From the NCBI RefSeq assembly GCF_038003085.1, contig NZ_JBBOOM010000002.1, positions 1 through 64,000 of the forward strand: a stretch of DNA of 64,000 nucleotides. Reading direction: 5' to 3'. Origin of the DNA: Psychrobacillus sp. FSL K6-2836 (GTDB lineage: Bacteria; Bacillota; Bacilli; Bacillales_A; Planococcaceae). The notes below the pieces were generated by a model, which worked only from the letters and a program-made list of their open reading frames with translations, had not been told where the DNA came from and did not search any database. The position numbers were made by a program, and so were the translations under genes. How positions within the stretch are numbered: the stretch's first letter is position 1; the number at the start of each line of letters is the position of its first letter. Positions 42,151 through 50,366 of the stretch are shown here, one piece after another.

Positions 42151-42678
42151 ATGTTTGAAAAGTTTAATTTTGACTTAATTTATCGTGAACGAGATAATTT
42201 CACCCCTCTAGTGGTAATGATGTGCGGTGTAGCTGGTTCTGGGAAAACTACATTCTCACAACAATTAGAAAAAGAAGGTTTTGTGCGTCTTTCTATTGAT
42301 GAAGAAATATGGGCTACTAATGGTCGGTATGGGATTGATTTTCCAATTGAAAAGATTGAAGAATACAAGAAAGATGCAGAAAGAAAATTGTGTAATCATT
42401 TAATAAAGTTAATTCACGATAAACAACAGGTGGTAATTGACTTCAGTTTTTGGGATCGTGTGAGAAGGAACCGATATAAGCAACTTATTGAAAAGTCTGG
42501 CGGTAAATGGCGACTTATTTATTTAAAAGTTCATCCTGATGATTTGCGTGAACGGCTTAAAATACGAAACAAACGTTTTGATGCTAATGCTTTTCCTATT
42601 ACAGAAGAAATTTTAACCTCCTACCTTAATGGTTTCGAAGCACCAATAGGTGAGGGAGAAATTATAATTGAAAATTAG
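42151..42678 (+). CDS. P-loop kinase (zeta-toxin/APK-like AAA)
   Basis: A 175-residue P-loop kinase: VMMCGVAGSGKTTFSQQLEK (Walker A), LSIDEEIWATNGRYG, QQVVIDFSFWDRVRRNRYKQ and a lid with HPDDLRERLKIRNKRFD. This layout matches ATP-binding kinases annotated as AAA proteins near antibiotic kinases and zeta toxins. No antitoxin gene is adjacent, so a small-molecule kinase is more likely. ATG behind GGAGGAG. Confidence 0.8.
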   Translation: MFEKFNFDLIYRERDNFTPLVVMMCGVAGSGKTTFSQQLEKEGFVRLSIDEEIWATNGRYGIDFPIEKIEEYKKDAERKLCNHLIKLIHDKQQVVIDFSFWDRVRRNRYKQLIEKSGGKWRLIYLKVHPDDLRERLKIRNKRFDANAFPITEEILTSYLNGFEAPIGEGEIIIEN

Positions 42679-42722
42679 TCTTTCAAGCAATAACCTTTTC
42701 AAGTAAGCAAAAATACTTTTTC

Positions 42723-42750
42723 TACTTCAACTAACGAGGTGCTTTAGTTA
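42723..42750 (+). repeat. Cassette repeat (box A end only)
   Basis: CTACTTCAACTAACGAGGTG and CTTTAGTTAGAAG. Terminator and box B are missing; the next gene starts 47 bases on. Confidence 0.75.
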
Positions 42751-42796
42751 GAAGTTGTTATTTATATAGATTTTTTATAAATAGGTGGTGTAAATT

Positions 42797-43180
42797 ATGA
42801 AAAAGTTACTTGTCTTCCCTTTATTACTATTGTTTCTAGCTGCATGTCAAGCCGATGAAAATGATTTAGTTTTTAATGGTATAAGTGAAAACTGGTCAGC
42901 TCAACTAACTATTACTGTTATTAATGGGTCTGAAAATAACGATTTAGAGCTTACATACAAGGGGAATGATTTAGGTTCAATTGAATCATTTAATTATTAT
43001 GTGGAAAATACTGATCGAGGAACTAATTTTGGAGGAAATAACGTTAGCTTAAATAAAAGCGGTATTTATACAAATGATGACATGAGCTCTAATAGCCCCA
43101 CAACCACTAATGAAGATACCTATATTATTTCTGTAGATTGGAATGGAAATAGTGAAGAAATTGTTATAAATAAAGATTAA
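42797..43180 (+). CDS. Lipoprotein, unknown
   Basis: A 127-residue lipoprotein with signal MKKLLVFPLLLLFLAAC (lipobox LAAC) and a short beta-rich mature domain (WSAQLTITVINGSENNDLEL, YIISVDWNGNSEEIVI) like Bacillales lipoproteins with one Ig-like fold. Unknown role. Preceded by AGGTGGTG. Confidence 0.75.
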   Translation: MKKLLVFPLLLLFLAACQADENDLVFNGISENWSAQLTITVINGSENNDLELTYKGNDLGSIESFNYYVENTDRGTNFGGNNVSLNKSGIYTNDDMSSNSPTTTNEDTYIISVDWNGNSEEIVINKD

Positions 43181-43239
43181 GCTTTACTCAACAACAATAC
43201 GTAAACAAAATACTCACATCTACAATTAACGAAACAAAT

Positions 43240-43337
43240 TTGTGAAACGTTTCACTTAAACTAACGGGTGCTTTACTTCAAGAAGGGGTAAAGCCTTTTT
43301 CTTATTGAACTAAAGAAGCAGTTTAGTGCAACAAGGA
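43240..43337 (+). repeat. Cassette repeat, hairpin class 1 (full, with leader)
   Basis: Leader TTGTGAAACGTTTCAC, box A (TTAAACTAACGGGTGC), terminator GCTTTACTTC..GGGTAAAGC plus T-run, box B (CTTATTGAACTAAAGAAGCAG) and box B' (TTTAGTGCAACAAGG). Confidence 0.95.
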
Positions 43338-43445
43338 CTATCGTCAGATTTACAACGCTAAGTTAAGAAATGTTACCAAAGGCTTTGGGAATGTTATAAA
43401 GATGACTTTTGAAACTTTTATAATTGAATTAACGTAATTATAGTA

Positions 43446-43913
43446 ATGACTTATTGTAGGGAGGGGGTTATTGTTTTTTATTATTATTTTTTATTTAGTT
43501 TAGGTGTGTTAATAGTTATAGGTAGTGCGATTTTTTTAATTCTTATGTATAGAAAGAGAGAAATTAAGTTTTGGTCGACTATTAAAATGCTGAGCGGTTT
43601 TTTAATAGGACTCCTAATTTTATGGATGACTGTTCCAAGTTTAAAATATGTAATAATGAAAGACTTTGATGTTGTTAATGGTAAATGCACGATAGAAATA
43701 TCTTCATCTGGTCGTTCTTCTGATTCGACTTTCAATATGCTTCAAACAGACGAACGATTTAATTTCAATGAGATTCCTGAACTCGATGCTTATGGCAAAT
43801 CAATTCCTTATTACTGTGAGGTTACGGTGACCAAAGATCGTATGTGGACAATGGCTTATAAAATTTACGATTTAAAGACAAGAAAGCTTATCGATTCACA
43901 CACAGGTGAGTAG
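43446..43913 (+). CDS. Membrane protein with extracellular domain, unknown
   Basis: Up to 155 residues: two membrane helices (FLFSLGVLIVIGSAIFLILM and MLSGFLIGLLILWMTV) and a C-terminal domain with two cysteines (GKCTIEI, YYCEVTV) that could form a disulfide outside the cell. The first ATG (43446) has no ribosome site. GGGAGGGGG lies just before an in-frame ATT at 43470, so the true start may be non-ATG. Confidence 0.6.
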   Translation: MTYCREGVIVFYYYFLFSLGVLIVIGSAIFLILMYRKREIKFWSTIKMLSGFLIGLLILWMTVPSLKYVIMKDFDVVNGKCTIEISSSGRSSDSTFNMLQTDERFNFNEIPELDAYGKSIPYYCEVTVTKDRMWTMAYKIYDLKTRKLIDSHTGE

Positions 43914-44205
43914 CTTATTCTTTGAAAAAATTGAAGAATAAATATACATATGCAGTTGAAAGAACGTTCCCAAATAAAAGTTTGGAAATACACAAAAAAG
44001 CCACAAATATTGTTAAATCAACGTTTCGTTGCTTTTTATGTGAACATTATCTATACATTGTTTTATGCACTTTCGTTAAAAGGCAATTATAGCAGCAGTT
44101 TAGGATGAAGGAAATTATTATTTGAACGAAGAAATAAATAAGTATAATAGTAGCGACAATTAATATGAAGTTTATAAATTATTTGTGGATGAGGTGTACA
44201 AATTA

Positions 44206-45363
44206 TTGAAACTATCACAATCTCAACATATGGGTGTAGACATTGGAATTCTTAGTGAATGTATATCCAAGGCTTTAAAGACAACGGATATTCAAATAAT
44301 AAATTGGATTATTGATCCTATTTATTGCAAATCGACTAACTTTACAACAGGTGGAATATACAGAGTCCATGGTATTGCTGGAACTGGACAAAGCCATTTA
44401 CCTTGGACAATTATATTAAAAGTTATCCGATCTGAACAAGAAGATAAAAACCACTTTCAACATCATAATTATTGGAAACGTGAAGCTCTTGTTAATGAGT
44501 TAGGGATATTAACGCACTTGCCAAATGTTTTTCAAACTCCAGAATGTTATAAAGTTGAACAAAAATCTGAGAGTGAAATCTGGCTTTGGATGGAGGAGAT
44601 AAAAGAAGATAATCAGAATAAGTGGTCAGAGAACAAGTTTAAATTTATTGCACAACAATTGGGTTTATTCCATGGTGCCTATGCCACAGGGGAACAGCCA
44701 CTTCCTGATGAGGAGTGGATTTGCCGTCATTGGTTACAATCTTGGATTGCTGGATGCGAGAAATATGCAAGAAATCCATACCTTGACTATCCCAAAATTC
44801 AAGGTGAACTTCAAGAAATCGATCAAATTTGGGATACTTTTTTGAATTTGAATCAAAATCGGGAAATTCATTTTAAAGCTTTAAATGGAATCCCTAAGGC
44901 TTTGTCACATCAGGATTTAAGTAAACAGAACATGTACATAAGTACCGATAAAGAAGGGCATAAAAATCTAATTTTAATAGATTGGCAATTCCTAAGCATT
45001 TCAGGAATAGGGGAAGACCTAGGAAAACTATTCGGTGTAGCTTTGAGTCAAGAAGATATACCTACGGAACATGGTTGGTACTATCAAAGTCTGATTTTTA
45101 AAAGCTATATGGAAGGCTTAACAAAGGCTGGGTGGAATGGTGAAGAATCATTGCCACGGTATGGTTTTTGCATTTCAGTTGCATTCCGTAGCTCTTGGGA
45201 AGTTCCAAAGCTAATCCAACTTATAGCAAACACCAATGTAGATAGTTCAACCCCCATGAACAAAGATACACACAAGCTATTACAAATCGTAAGAATTCAA
45301 ATGAAACTTGCTGAAGAAGCACAGCAAATATTGAGAACAATGGGATATTCTTTATTTGACTAA
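44206..45363 (+). CDS. APH-fold phosphotransferase
   Basis: A 385-residue kinase-fold protein: IILKVIRSEQEDKNH (N-lobe lysine), WLWMEEIKED (hinge), KALSHQDLSKQNMYI (HxDxxxxN catalytic loop) and LILIDWQFLSISGIGEDLGKL (metal site). Belongs to the broad aminoglycoside phosphotransferase-like family with unknown substrate. TTG 44206 lies 9 bases behind GAGGTG. The stop codon TAA overlaps box A of the next repeat. Confidence 0.82.
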   Translation: MKLSQSQHMGVDIGILSECISKALKTTDIQIINWIIDPIYCKSTNFTTGGIYRVHGIAGTGQSHLPWTIILKVIRSEQEDKNHFQHHNYWKREALVNELGILTHLPNVFQTPECYKVEQKSESEIWLWMEEIKEDNQNKWSENKFKFIAQQLGLFHGAYATGEQPLPDEEWICRHWLQSWIAGCEKYARNPYLDYPKIQGELQEIDQIWDTFLNLNQNREIHFKALNGIPKALSHQDLSKQNMYISTDKEGHKNLILIDWQFLSISGIGEDLGKLFGVALSQEDIPTEHGWYYQSLIFKSYMEGLTKAGWNGEESLPRYGFCISVAFRSSWEVPKLIQLIANTNVDSSTPMNKDTHKLLQIVRIQMKLAEEAQQILRTMGYSLFD

Positions 45364-45436
45364 CGGGTGCTTTACTTCAAGAAGGAGAAAAGTCTTTTTT
45401 CTTATTGAACTAAAGGGGCAGGTTAGTTTAATAAGA
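45358..45436 (+). repeat. Cassette repeat, hairpin class 1 (full)
   Basis: Overlaps the phosphotransferase stop: GACTAACGGGTGC, terminator GCTTTACTTC..GAGAAAAGT plus T-run, box B (CTTATTGAACTAAAGGGGCAG) and box B' (GTTAGTTTAATAAG). Confidence 0.95.
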
Positions 45437-45507
45437 GCGTTGACCAAAAAGGCGAAACAATTAGAGAGGATTGTTCTCTTCTTATTTCGCTTCATAGAGT
45501 AAGATAA

Positions 45508-45684
45508 TCAATCTCCCTTTTTAATATTCTCTAGATAGTCCAGTTTATTTGAAATTTCTTTAAGTAAGATATTGCGTTCTTTTTGAGATTGAAAAATCCA
45601 AACAACGAACCAAATAATAAAAACAATGACAACCACATAAAAAAAGAACTTCAGTAAAGGCAAAATAGCGATAATTTTAACCAT
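45508..45684 (-). CDS. Small membrane protein with coiled tail
   Basis: A 58-residue minus-strand protein: one membrane helix (FFFYVVVIVFIIWFVVWIF) and a charged helical tail (SQKERNILLKEISNKLDYLE). It starts behind AAGGGGG. Likely a real antisense-oriented cassette gene. Unknown role. Confidence 0.6.
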   Translation of the reverse strand: MVKIIAILPLLKFFFYVVVIVFIIWFVVWIFQSQKERNILLKEISNKLDYLENIKKGD

Positions 45685-45778
45685 TTAATAACCCCCTTTT
45701 TTAAGATGAGTATAACATAATTGGTCAAGATTGTTTTTGGTAAATCACAATTTATAATGAGTAATAAAAGAGAAGGTT

Positions 45779-45813
45779 CTTATTGAACTAACGCGGCAGT
45801 TTAGTTTAATAAG
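45779..45813 (+). repeat. Cassette repeat (box B/B' only, perfect stem)
   Basis: CTTATTGAACTAACGCGGCAG joined to TTTAGTTTAATAAG (each given in part). The two arms pair over 13 bases. Box A and terminator are absent. Confidence 0.85.
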
Positions 45814-45951
45814 AGCATACCGAAATAGATAATTTAACTTTCTAAAAATCGTCTTTTAGGCGATTTTTTATTTTTATTATAAAAGTTTAAGCTAAATTGA
45901 ACTTTGTATTGTCTAATAGGTGTAAGACAAAAAATGAGAGGGTGAATTGAG

Positions 45952-46581
45952 ATAATACAATTGGTGAAAAAAGCTAAGAAAGGGAATGATAAAGCATTTA
46001 TAAAGATTTTCCAAGAATATGAGGAAGTAATAACGCATCATTTAAAATTGATGAAATGGATTTTTATGGTGGGGCAGGCAGTCAAGGAGAGTTTTATTGT
46101 TCCTAATCAATTGAAAAGGGATTCTTTTAATTTTTCTATATCTTTCGATGAGTTTAATGGAAATAAAGGTAACTGGAATTTGAACATTCCGATCACTAAA
46201 ATTGAGGGAGAATCGTTTCTTGTTATGGACGAAGCTACTTCTAAAGATTATAAAATTAGAATGAAAAAAGTAACTTTTACATCAGCAACAACAGAAATAA
46301 ACTTTGATTTAACCGAACCAATTAATGCTGAAGAACTAAACCAAATTATACGTTTTCACTTATATGATGATAAAGGGAATATGTTAAAAGAAATAAGTGC
46401 TGGTGGCGGTGGTTGTAGTGATTGTGAAAATATAGATGGAAAAATAACACTGGATACGAGTGTCCAGTATGAACCATTAAAGCATATTCCAGATTACTTA
46501 ATTATTGAGCCGTACATTAGTAGTACAAGTGAAAATATTGACGAATTAAGAATGGAGATTCCCCTTAAAGAAAGTGAATAA
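45952..46581 (+). CDS. Sigma-factor start fused to anti-sigma DUF5643 end
   Basis: Residues 1-25 (VKKAKKGNDKAFIKIFQEYE) match the first helix of ECF sigma factors. The rest (FIVPNQLKRDSFNFSISFDE, KGNWNLNIPITKIEGE, FTSATTEINFDLTEP) is the extracellular DUF5643 domain that ends DUF4179-type anti-sigma factors. The membrane helix and N-terminal anti-sigma domain are missing, so this is a deletion fusion across a former sigma/anti-sigma pair. The start is uncertain: AGAGGGTG precedes ATA at 45952; TTG 45961 is the first conventional codon. Confidence 0.55.
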   Translation: MIQLVKKAKKGNDKAFIKIFQEYEEVITHHLKLMKWIFMVGQAVKESFIVPNQLKRDSFNFSISFDEFNGNKGNWNLNIPITKIEGESFLVMDEATSKDYKIRMKKVTFTSATTEINFDLTEPINAEELNQIIRFHLYDDKGNMLKEISAGGGGCSDCENIDGKITLDTSVQYEPLKHIPDYLIIEPYISSTSENIDELRMEIPLKESE

Positions 46582-46604
46582 ACTCAAGAGGAATTTTTGC
46601 TCTT

Positions 46605-46686
46605 TCTTAAACTAAAAGGTGTTTTACTTCACGAAGGAGTAAAGCTTTTTTTCGAATTGAACTAAAGCCGCCGTTTAGTTGAAGAT
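46605..46686 (+). repeat. Cassette repeat, hairpin class 1 (full)
   Basis: Box A (CTTAAACTAAAAGGTG), terminator TTTTACTTC..GAGTAAAGC plus T-run, box B (AATTGAACTAAAGCCGCC) and box B' (GTTTAGTTGAAG). Confidence 0.92.
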
Positions 46687-46835
46687 TCGATTTCCGAAAC
46701 AATCAATATTCTTTGAATATTACGATAGCATTTCAAGCGTAAGATCGTATGATTGATTTATAAACTATTTATCTGTATTGAAGTTTTTTATATTATAGTG
46801 AATTTGCAAATAAACAAATTACGGAGGAGAAAAAA

Positions 46836-47102
46836 ATGGGTGTTAAAAGAAAACTTGGAACACTAATTTTAACGAGTATTATTGTAATGTCTGGAGTATT
46901 TTGGTACTCGTAACAGGAGCCATATAGTACAGAGCTGGTTGTAAATACTTTGTTTGATAAGTATGAAGTACAAAGTAGACAAATCGGGATTACTGACCCT
47001 GTTATATCGATAGATGTATATGATAAAAATGATATACCCGAAGTTGAAACATACTTAAAAGCCAAGTTGTCTAAAAATGACTTAGAACACTATGAAATTT
47101 AG
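46836..47102 (+). pseudogene. Membrane-anchored protein gene with early stop
   Basis: Behind CGGAGGAG: MGVKRKLGTLILTSIIVMSG, VFWYS, then TAA at 46911-46913. The same frame continues QEPYSTELVVNTLFDKYEVQ, SRQIGITDPVISIDVYDKND and on to TAG at 47100. Signal-anchor followed by an extracellular domain. One point mutation kills it. Family not recognised. Confidence 0.6.
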
Positions 47103-47173
47103 GTATTCTATCGGTGGTCGTGAATTTGAGGTGAAAACAATACTTAAAGGTAAGGTGTGTTCCATGAATAGAG

Positions 47174-47248
47174 AACTTGTGCTTTATTTTAAGAAGTATT
47201 AAAGCCTTTTGCCTATTGACGTAACACCACAGGTTAGCTCAATAAGAT
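47174..47248 (+). repeat. Cassette repeat (degenerate class 1)
   Basis: AACTTGTGCTTTATTTTAAG and AGTATTAAAGCC plus T-run, then CCTATTGACGTAACACCACAG and GTTAGCTCAATAAG. Confidence 0.8.
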
Positions 47249-47330
47249 GGTGGATAAATAAGGAACAACTAATATTTAATTCCGTCTATCATCATATAGG
47301 AATAGTAAAAAAGAAAGGTTGGGATATAAG

Positions 47331-47453
47331 TTGAGTGATAAAATTTATAATTTAATAAAAGCGATTTGTTTAATTGTAATCGCCTTCTCTACTGTAATAA
47401 TTATTATGCAACTTTCGCACATTGGCTCTTTGATAAAGGCTATAAGTCATTAG
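47331..47453 (+). CDS. Tiny single-helix membrane protein
   Basis: A 40-residue protein, MSDKIYNLIKAICLIVIAFS then TVIIIMQLSHIGSLIKAISH, starting at TTG behind AAAGGTTGGG. The first codons resemble those of the next cassette (GTGAGTGATAGAATTTAC at 47704). Unknown. Confidence 0.5.
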   Translation: MSDKIYNLIKAICLIVIAFSTVIIIMQLSHIGSLIKAISH

Positions 47454-47547
47454 ACTAACAATTTTTCAAAAAAGGCGAAGAACTTCCGCATTGTATTTTG
47501 CAAGCTACACAATTATGAACAAATTCCAAATGACTCGATATTAAAGT

Positions 47548-47630
47548 TCTTATTAAGCTAACGCATGCTTTACTTCAAGTCTGGGGATGGCACTTTTTTC
47601 TTGAATTAACGCAACAGGTTAGTTGAAGAG
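47548..47630 (+). repeat. Cassette repeat, divergent hairpin class
   Basis: Box A (TTAAGCTAACGCATGC), hairpin TTTACTTCAAGTCTGGGGATGGC plus T-run (shown by parts), box B (TTGAATTAACGCAACAG) and box B' (GTTAGTTGAAGAG). Confidence 0.85.
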
Positions 47631-47734
47631 TGTTGTTTAACTTGTGTTCAACAAGTGGGACATTTTGTTGAACAATGTTTCGGGAGATGGAAAGGGTGAT
47701 ACTGTGAGTGATAGAATTTACAGAAGAGGTTCCA

Positions 47735-47941
47735 ATGTTTAAATCTGAAAAACACAATTTAATTGCTGACATTACTTTTAGGATTATAGCTCTTATAGTT
47801 ATTTATAGTACTATAACTTTCAAACCACCTTTATGGTTTAATATTCTTTTTCCATTATTAACGGGTTTGCCGATTATTGAAGGTTTTTACAAGATGCTTA
47901 GAAAAGATAGTGATTTAATCAACAGTCGGGACGATTGTTGA
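47735..47941 (+). CDS. Small two-helix membrane protein
   Basis: A 68-residue protein: MFKSEKHNLIADITFRIIAL, IVIYSTITF, then PPLWFNILFPLLTGLPIIEGF and a charged end. ATG 47735 lies 6 bases behind AGAGG. A 12-codon frame (GTG 47704, VSDRIYRRGSNV) with its own start region ends across this ATG and may couple translation. Confidence 0.55.
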   Translation: MFKSEKHNLIADITFRIIALIVIYSTITFKPPLWFNILFPLLTGLPIIEGFYKMLRKDSDLINSRDDC

Positions 47942-47962
47942 ATAAGCTCCTTACCTCTTCAA

Positions 47963-48339
47963 CTCCCATGAAAATTAAAAAATGCTCAAAATCAACAAAA
48001 TTGCATAACAAAAGAGACTCAGAAATAGCTTTTTTAAAAAAAGGCTGAGCCTTTAGAGTGGTTATATTAAGTTGAAAGGTAAATCAAGAATCAACTCCAT
48101 TCTAGTAAGAATAAAGGCAGGCTGGTGCAATAACCAGAGTAGGATTAATCTCCCATGAGTGCTACTCGTATAGAGTGCGACAGTCTGTGATGCACCGTGG
48201 TCGTCGGAGTCAGACTAACGGATGGGCTCAATGGCACCATAGTTGATCGACCTTCTTCGCCAGCCGTAGTATCCTATACCCGTTTTTCACATTTTCATTC
48301 TCTGTGGTGAAGCGCTGATTTTGCGCTTCATGGATGGCT
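47963..48339 (+). mobile_element. Solo IS110 guide-RNA element, complete
   Basis: A 377-bp element inserted in box A (CTCTTCAACT|CCCATGAAAA..ATGGATGGCT|AACGGGTGC). No transposase. Carries target match GACTAACGG, donor match CTCCCATGA and a 5' stem GAAGCGC/GCGCTTC (48309-48329), which differs from the IS stem by a compensated base pair. Confidence 0.88.
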
Positions 48340-48415
48340 AACGGGTGCTTTACTTTAAGAAGGAGTAAAGCCTTTTTTCTTATTGAACTAAAGAAGTAGG
48401 GTTAGTTTAATAGGA
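48338..48415 (+). repeat. Cassette repeat, hairpin class 1 (right part after solo element)
   Basis: CTAACGGGTGC, terminator GCTTTACTTT..GAGTAAAGC plus T-run, box B (CTTATTGAACTAAAGAAGTAG) and box B' (GGTTAGTTTAATAGG). Confidence 0.92.
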
Positions 48416-48484
48416 TAGGGTTTAACTATAGTTTGTGCTAACTAAATTTTTCTAAAAAATAGAAATAGGAAGGGAGGTTGTAAA

Positions 48485-49030
48485 ATGGATAAAGAAAGTA
48501 AAATCATTATTTCTTCATTAAAAAATGAGTTAATTGAGGATATCATTCAGTCAAATGATTATTTTAAAGTGTATGGTAGGGTTGTCCCCAGTTTACAATC
48601 AGGAAAATGGTCTTATAAAGTAGTTCTTATTGATGAAACTAGAGAAATACGTTTTCCAGATGACAAACTTGATTGGAGCCAATATATAAACCGTGAGGAT
48701 AAATCTTTGTTTTTAGCTTATATGAATAATACTTGCATAGGACAAATTAGAATAATAAAGGATTGGAATCGCTTCTGTTATATTGAAAACATTGCTACTA
48801 AAAAAGAATATCGAGGAAACGGAATTGGAAAGTTACTCTTAAATAAAGCGGAAGAGTGGGCAAAGCAAAGAAAACTTATAGGAATGTCCCTGGAAGCTCA
48901 AGATGATAATCTTGGAGCGTGCAGATTTTATGTGAAACAAGGTTTCATACTAGGTGGGGTTGACACATTAAAGATGTCATATAATCCAAATATTGAAACC
49001 ACTTTGTATTGGTATAAGTTATTCAAGTAA
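48485..49030 (+). CDS. GNAT N-acetyltransferase
   Basis: A 181-residue GNAT protein: SLFLAYMNNTCIGQIRIIKD, CYIENIATKKEYRGNGIGKL (acetyl-CoA loop YRGNGIG near residue 120) and LEAQDDNLGACRFYVKQGF. The arrangement resembles streptothricin acetyltransferases (SatA-like), but that activity is a guess. Ribosome site GGGAGG. Confidence 0.82.
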   Translation: MDKESKIIISSLKNELIEDIIQSNDYFKVYGRVVPSLQSGKWSYKVVLIDETREIRFPDDKLDWSQYINREDKSLFLAYMNNTCIGQIRIIKDWNRFCYIENIATKKEYRGNGIGKLLLNKAEEWAKQRKLIGMSLEAQDDNLGACRFYVKQGFILGGVDTLKMSYNPNIETTLYWYKLFK

Positions 49031-49113
49031 CGGGTGCTTTAGTGAAGGATCATGTGGCTGCTTAGGCAGCTCTTCTTACTTGTTGAACTAACGCAGCAGT
49101 TTAGTTGAACAAG
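49023..49113 (+). repeat. Cassette repeat, hairpin class 2 (full)
   Basis: Overlaps the GNAT stop (TTCAAGTAACGGGTGC), terminator TGGCTGC-TTA-GGCAGCTC, box B (CTTGTTGAACTAACGCAGCAG) and box B' (TTTAGTTGAACAAGG), with matching G:C swap in the box stem (CTTGTT/AACAAG). Confidence 0.95.
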
Positions 49114-49238
49114 GATGACTTTTAAAAAGGGTTCTTGAAATAGTCCCCTCAAAAGAGAATTTATAACCTACTCTCTAAATAACTTGACAAATGGTTTGAA
49201 TATTTTTATTATTATTCTTATAAATAAGGAGTGTTATT

Positions 49239-49289
49239 ATGTTTACACAAAAACTAACAATTACAACTTCACATCATCATATCAACTAG
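49239..49289 (+). pseudogene. Short frame cut by solo element
   Basis: MFTQKLTITTSHHHIN with a good ribosome site (AAGGAG), ending at the border of the next solo element. Probably a truncated cassette gene or a leader. Low information. Confidence 0.3.
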
Positions 49290-49290
49290 T

Positions 49291-49671
49291 CTCCCATGAA
49301 AATTAAAAAATGCTCAAAATCTATAAAATTGCATAACAAAAGAGACTCAGAATAAGTTTTTTTTAAAAAAAGGCTGAGCCTTCAGAACGTTTATATGGAG
49401 TTAAATAGTAAATCAGATACCAACTCCATTCATCTTAGAATAAAGGCAGGCTGGTGCAATAACCAGAGTAGGATTAATCTCCCATGAGTGCTACTCGTAT
49501 AGAGTGCGACAGTCTGTGATGCACCGTGGTCGTTGGAGTCAGACTAACGGAAGGGCTCTAAGGCACCATAGTTCATCGACCTTCTTCGCCAGCCATACTG
49601 AACTATACCCGTTCTGTAACAATTTTCATCTTCTGTGGTGCAGCGTTTTTTTTTTTGCTGCATGGGTGGCT
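49291..49671 (+). mobile_element. Solo IS110 guide-RNA element, complete
   Basis: A 381-bp element, nearly identical to the copy at 34621, with CT at both junctions. The left flank (CAACTAGT) departs from box A, whereas the right flank is box A (AACGGGTGC). 5' stem GCAGC/GCTGC at 49640-49661. Confidence 0.88.
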
Positions 49672-49752
49672 AACGGGTGCTTTAGTAAAGATCATGGGTT
49701 GCTAAGGTAACTCTTTTTTTATTGAACTGAAGCGGCAGTTTTGTAGAACAAG
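49670..49752 (+). repeat. Cassette repeat, hairpin class 2 (after solo element)
   Basis: CTAACGGGTGC, hairpin GGGTTGC-TAA-GGTAACTC plus T-run, box B (TTATTGAACTGAAGCGGCAG) and box B' (TTTTGTAGAACAAG). Confidence 0.9.
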
Positions 49753-49806
49753 AAACAAGTAAACTTCTATGTTAAAATTTAATTATTCTAATATTTGGAG
49801 GTATGT

Positions 49807-50223
49807 ATGAATTACGATTCAAGTTGTACTTTTTGTAATCCTAACAGGGATGAAGACCAAAACATAGTTCTTGAAAATGAAACTTGCTATTTCTTACAAC
49901 ACAATAAACAGCAAGATGTTCTAGAAGGTTGCGGATTAATAGTTCCTAAAAAACATCAGGCAAATGCCTTTGAATTAACAAAAGAAGAATGGAACGATAC
50001 ATACGATTTACTACAAAAAGCAAAAGAAATACTGGATAGTAAATACTCTCCTGATGGATATACACTTGGTTGGAATGTTGGAAAGGTCTCAAACCAAGAG
50101 ATATTCCATAGTCATTTTCACGTTATACCAAGATACAATGATGAGCCATTAGCAGGTAAGGGTGTTCGTTATTGGTTAAAGCAGCCTGATAATAAAAGGG
50201 TAAAGTTAAAGATACAAACATAA
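49807..50223 (+). CDS. HIT-family hydrolase
   Basis: A 138-residue histidine-triad protein: CTFCNPNRDED (zinc cysteines), CGLIVPKKHQANAFELTKEE and the catalytic FHSHFHVIPRY (HxHxH). HIT proteins cleave nucleotides linked to another group through phosphate. ATG 49807 follows GGAG. Single cassette gene. Confidence 0.88.
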   Translation: MNYDSSCTFCNPNRDEDQNIVLENETCYFLQHNKQQDVLEGCGLIVPKKHQANAFELTKEEWNDTYDLLQKAKEILDSKYSPDGYTLGWNVGKVSNQEIFHSHFHVIPRYNDEPLAGKGVRYWLKQPDNKRVKLKIQT

Positions 50224-50310
50224 TCTTATTGTGCTAACGGGTGCTTTACTTCAAGATGGGGTAAATCCTTTTTTCTTATTGAACTAAAGCGACAGGGTTA
50301 GTTGAATAAG
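50224..50310 (+). repeat. Cassette repeat, hairpin class 1 (full)
   Basis: Box A (TATTGTGCTAACGGGTGC), terminator GCTTTACTTC..GGGTAAATC plus T-run, box B (CTTATTGAACTAAAGCGACAG) and box B' (GGTTAGTTGAATAAG). Confidence 0.95.
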
Positions 50311-50366
50311 AGCATCTGACCAATAATTCGTCTTAGAAACAAAAGAAGAGCCTTATAGCTCTCCTT

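Noticed and set aside
42151-42678. Zeta-toxin assignment for the P-loop kinase
   Set aside because: No epsilon-type antitoxin gene is adjacent, and the motifs fit general small-molecule kinases equally well.
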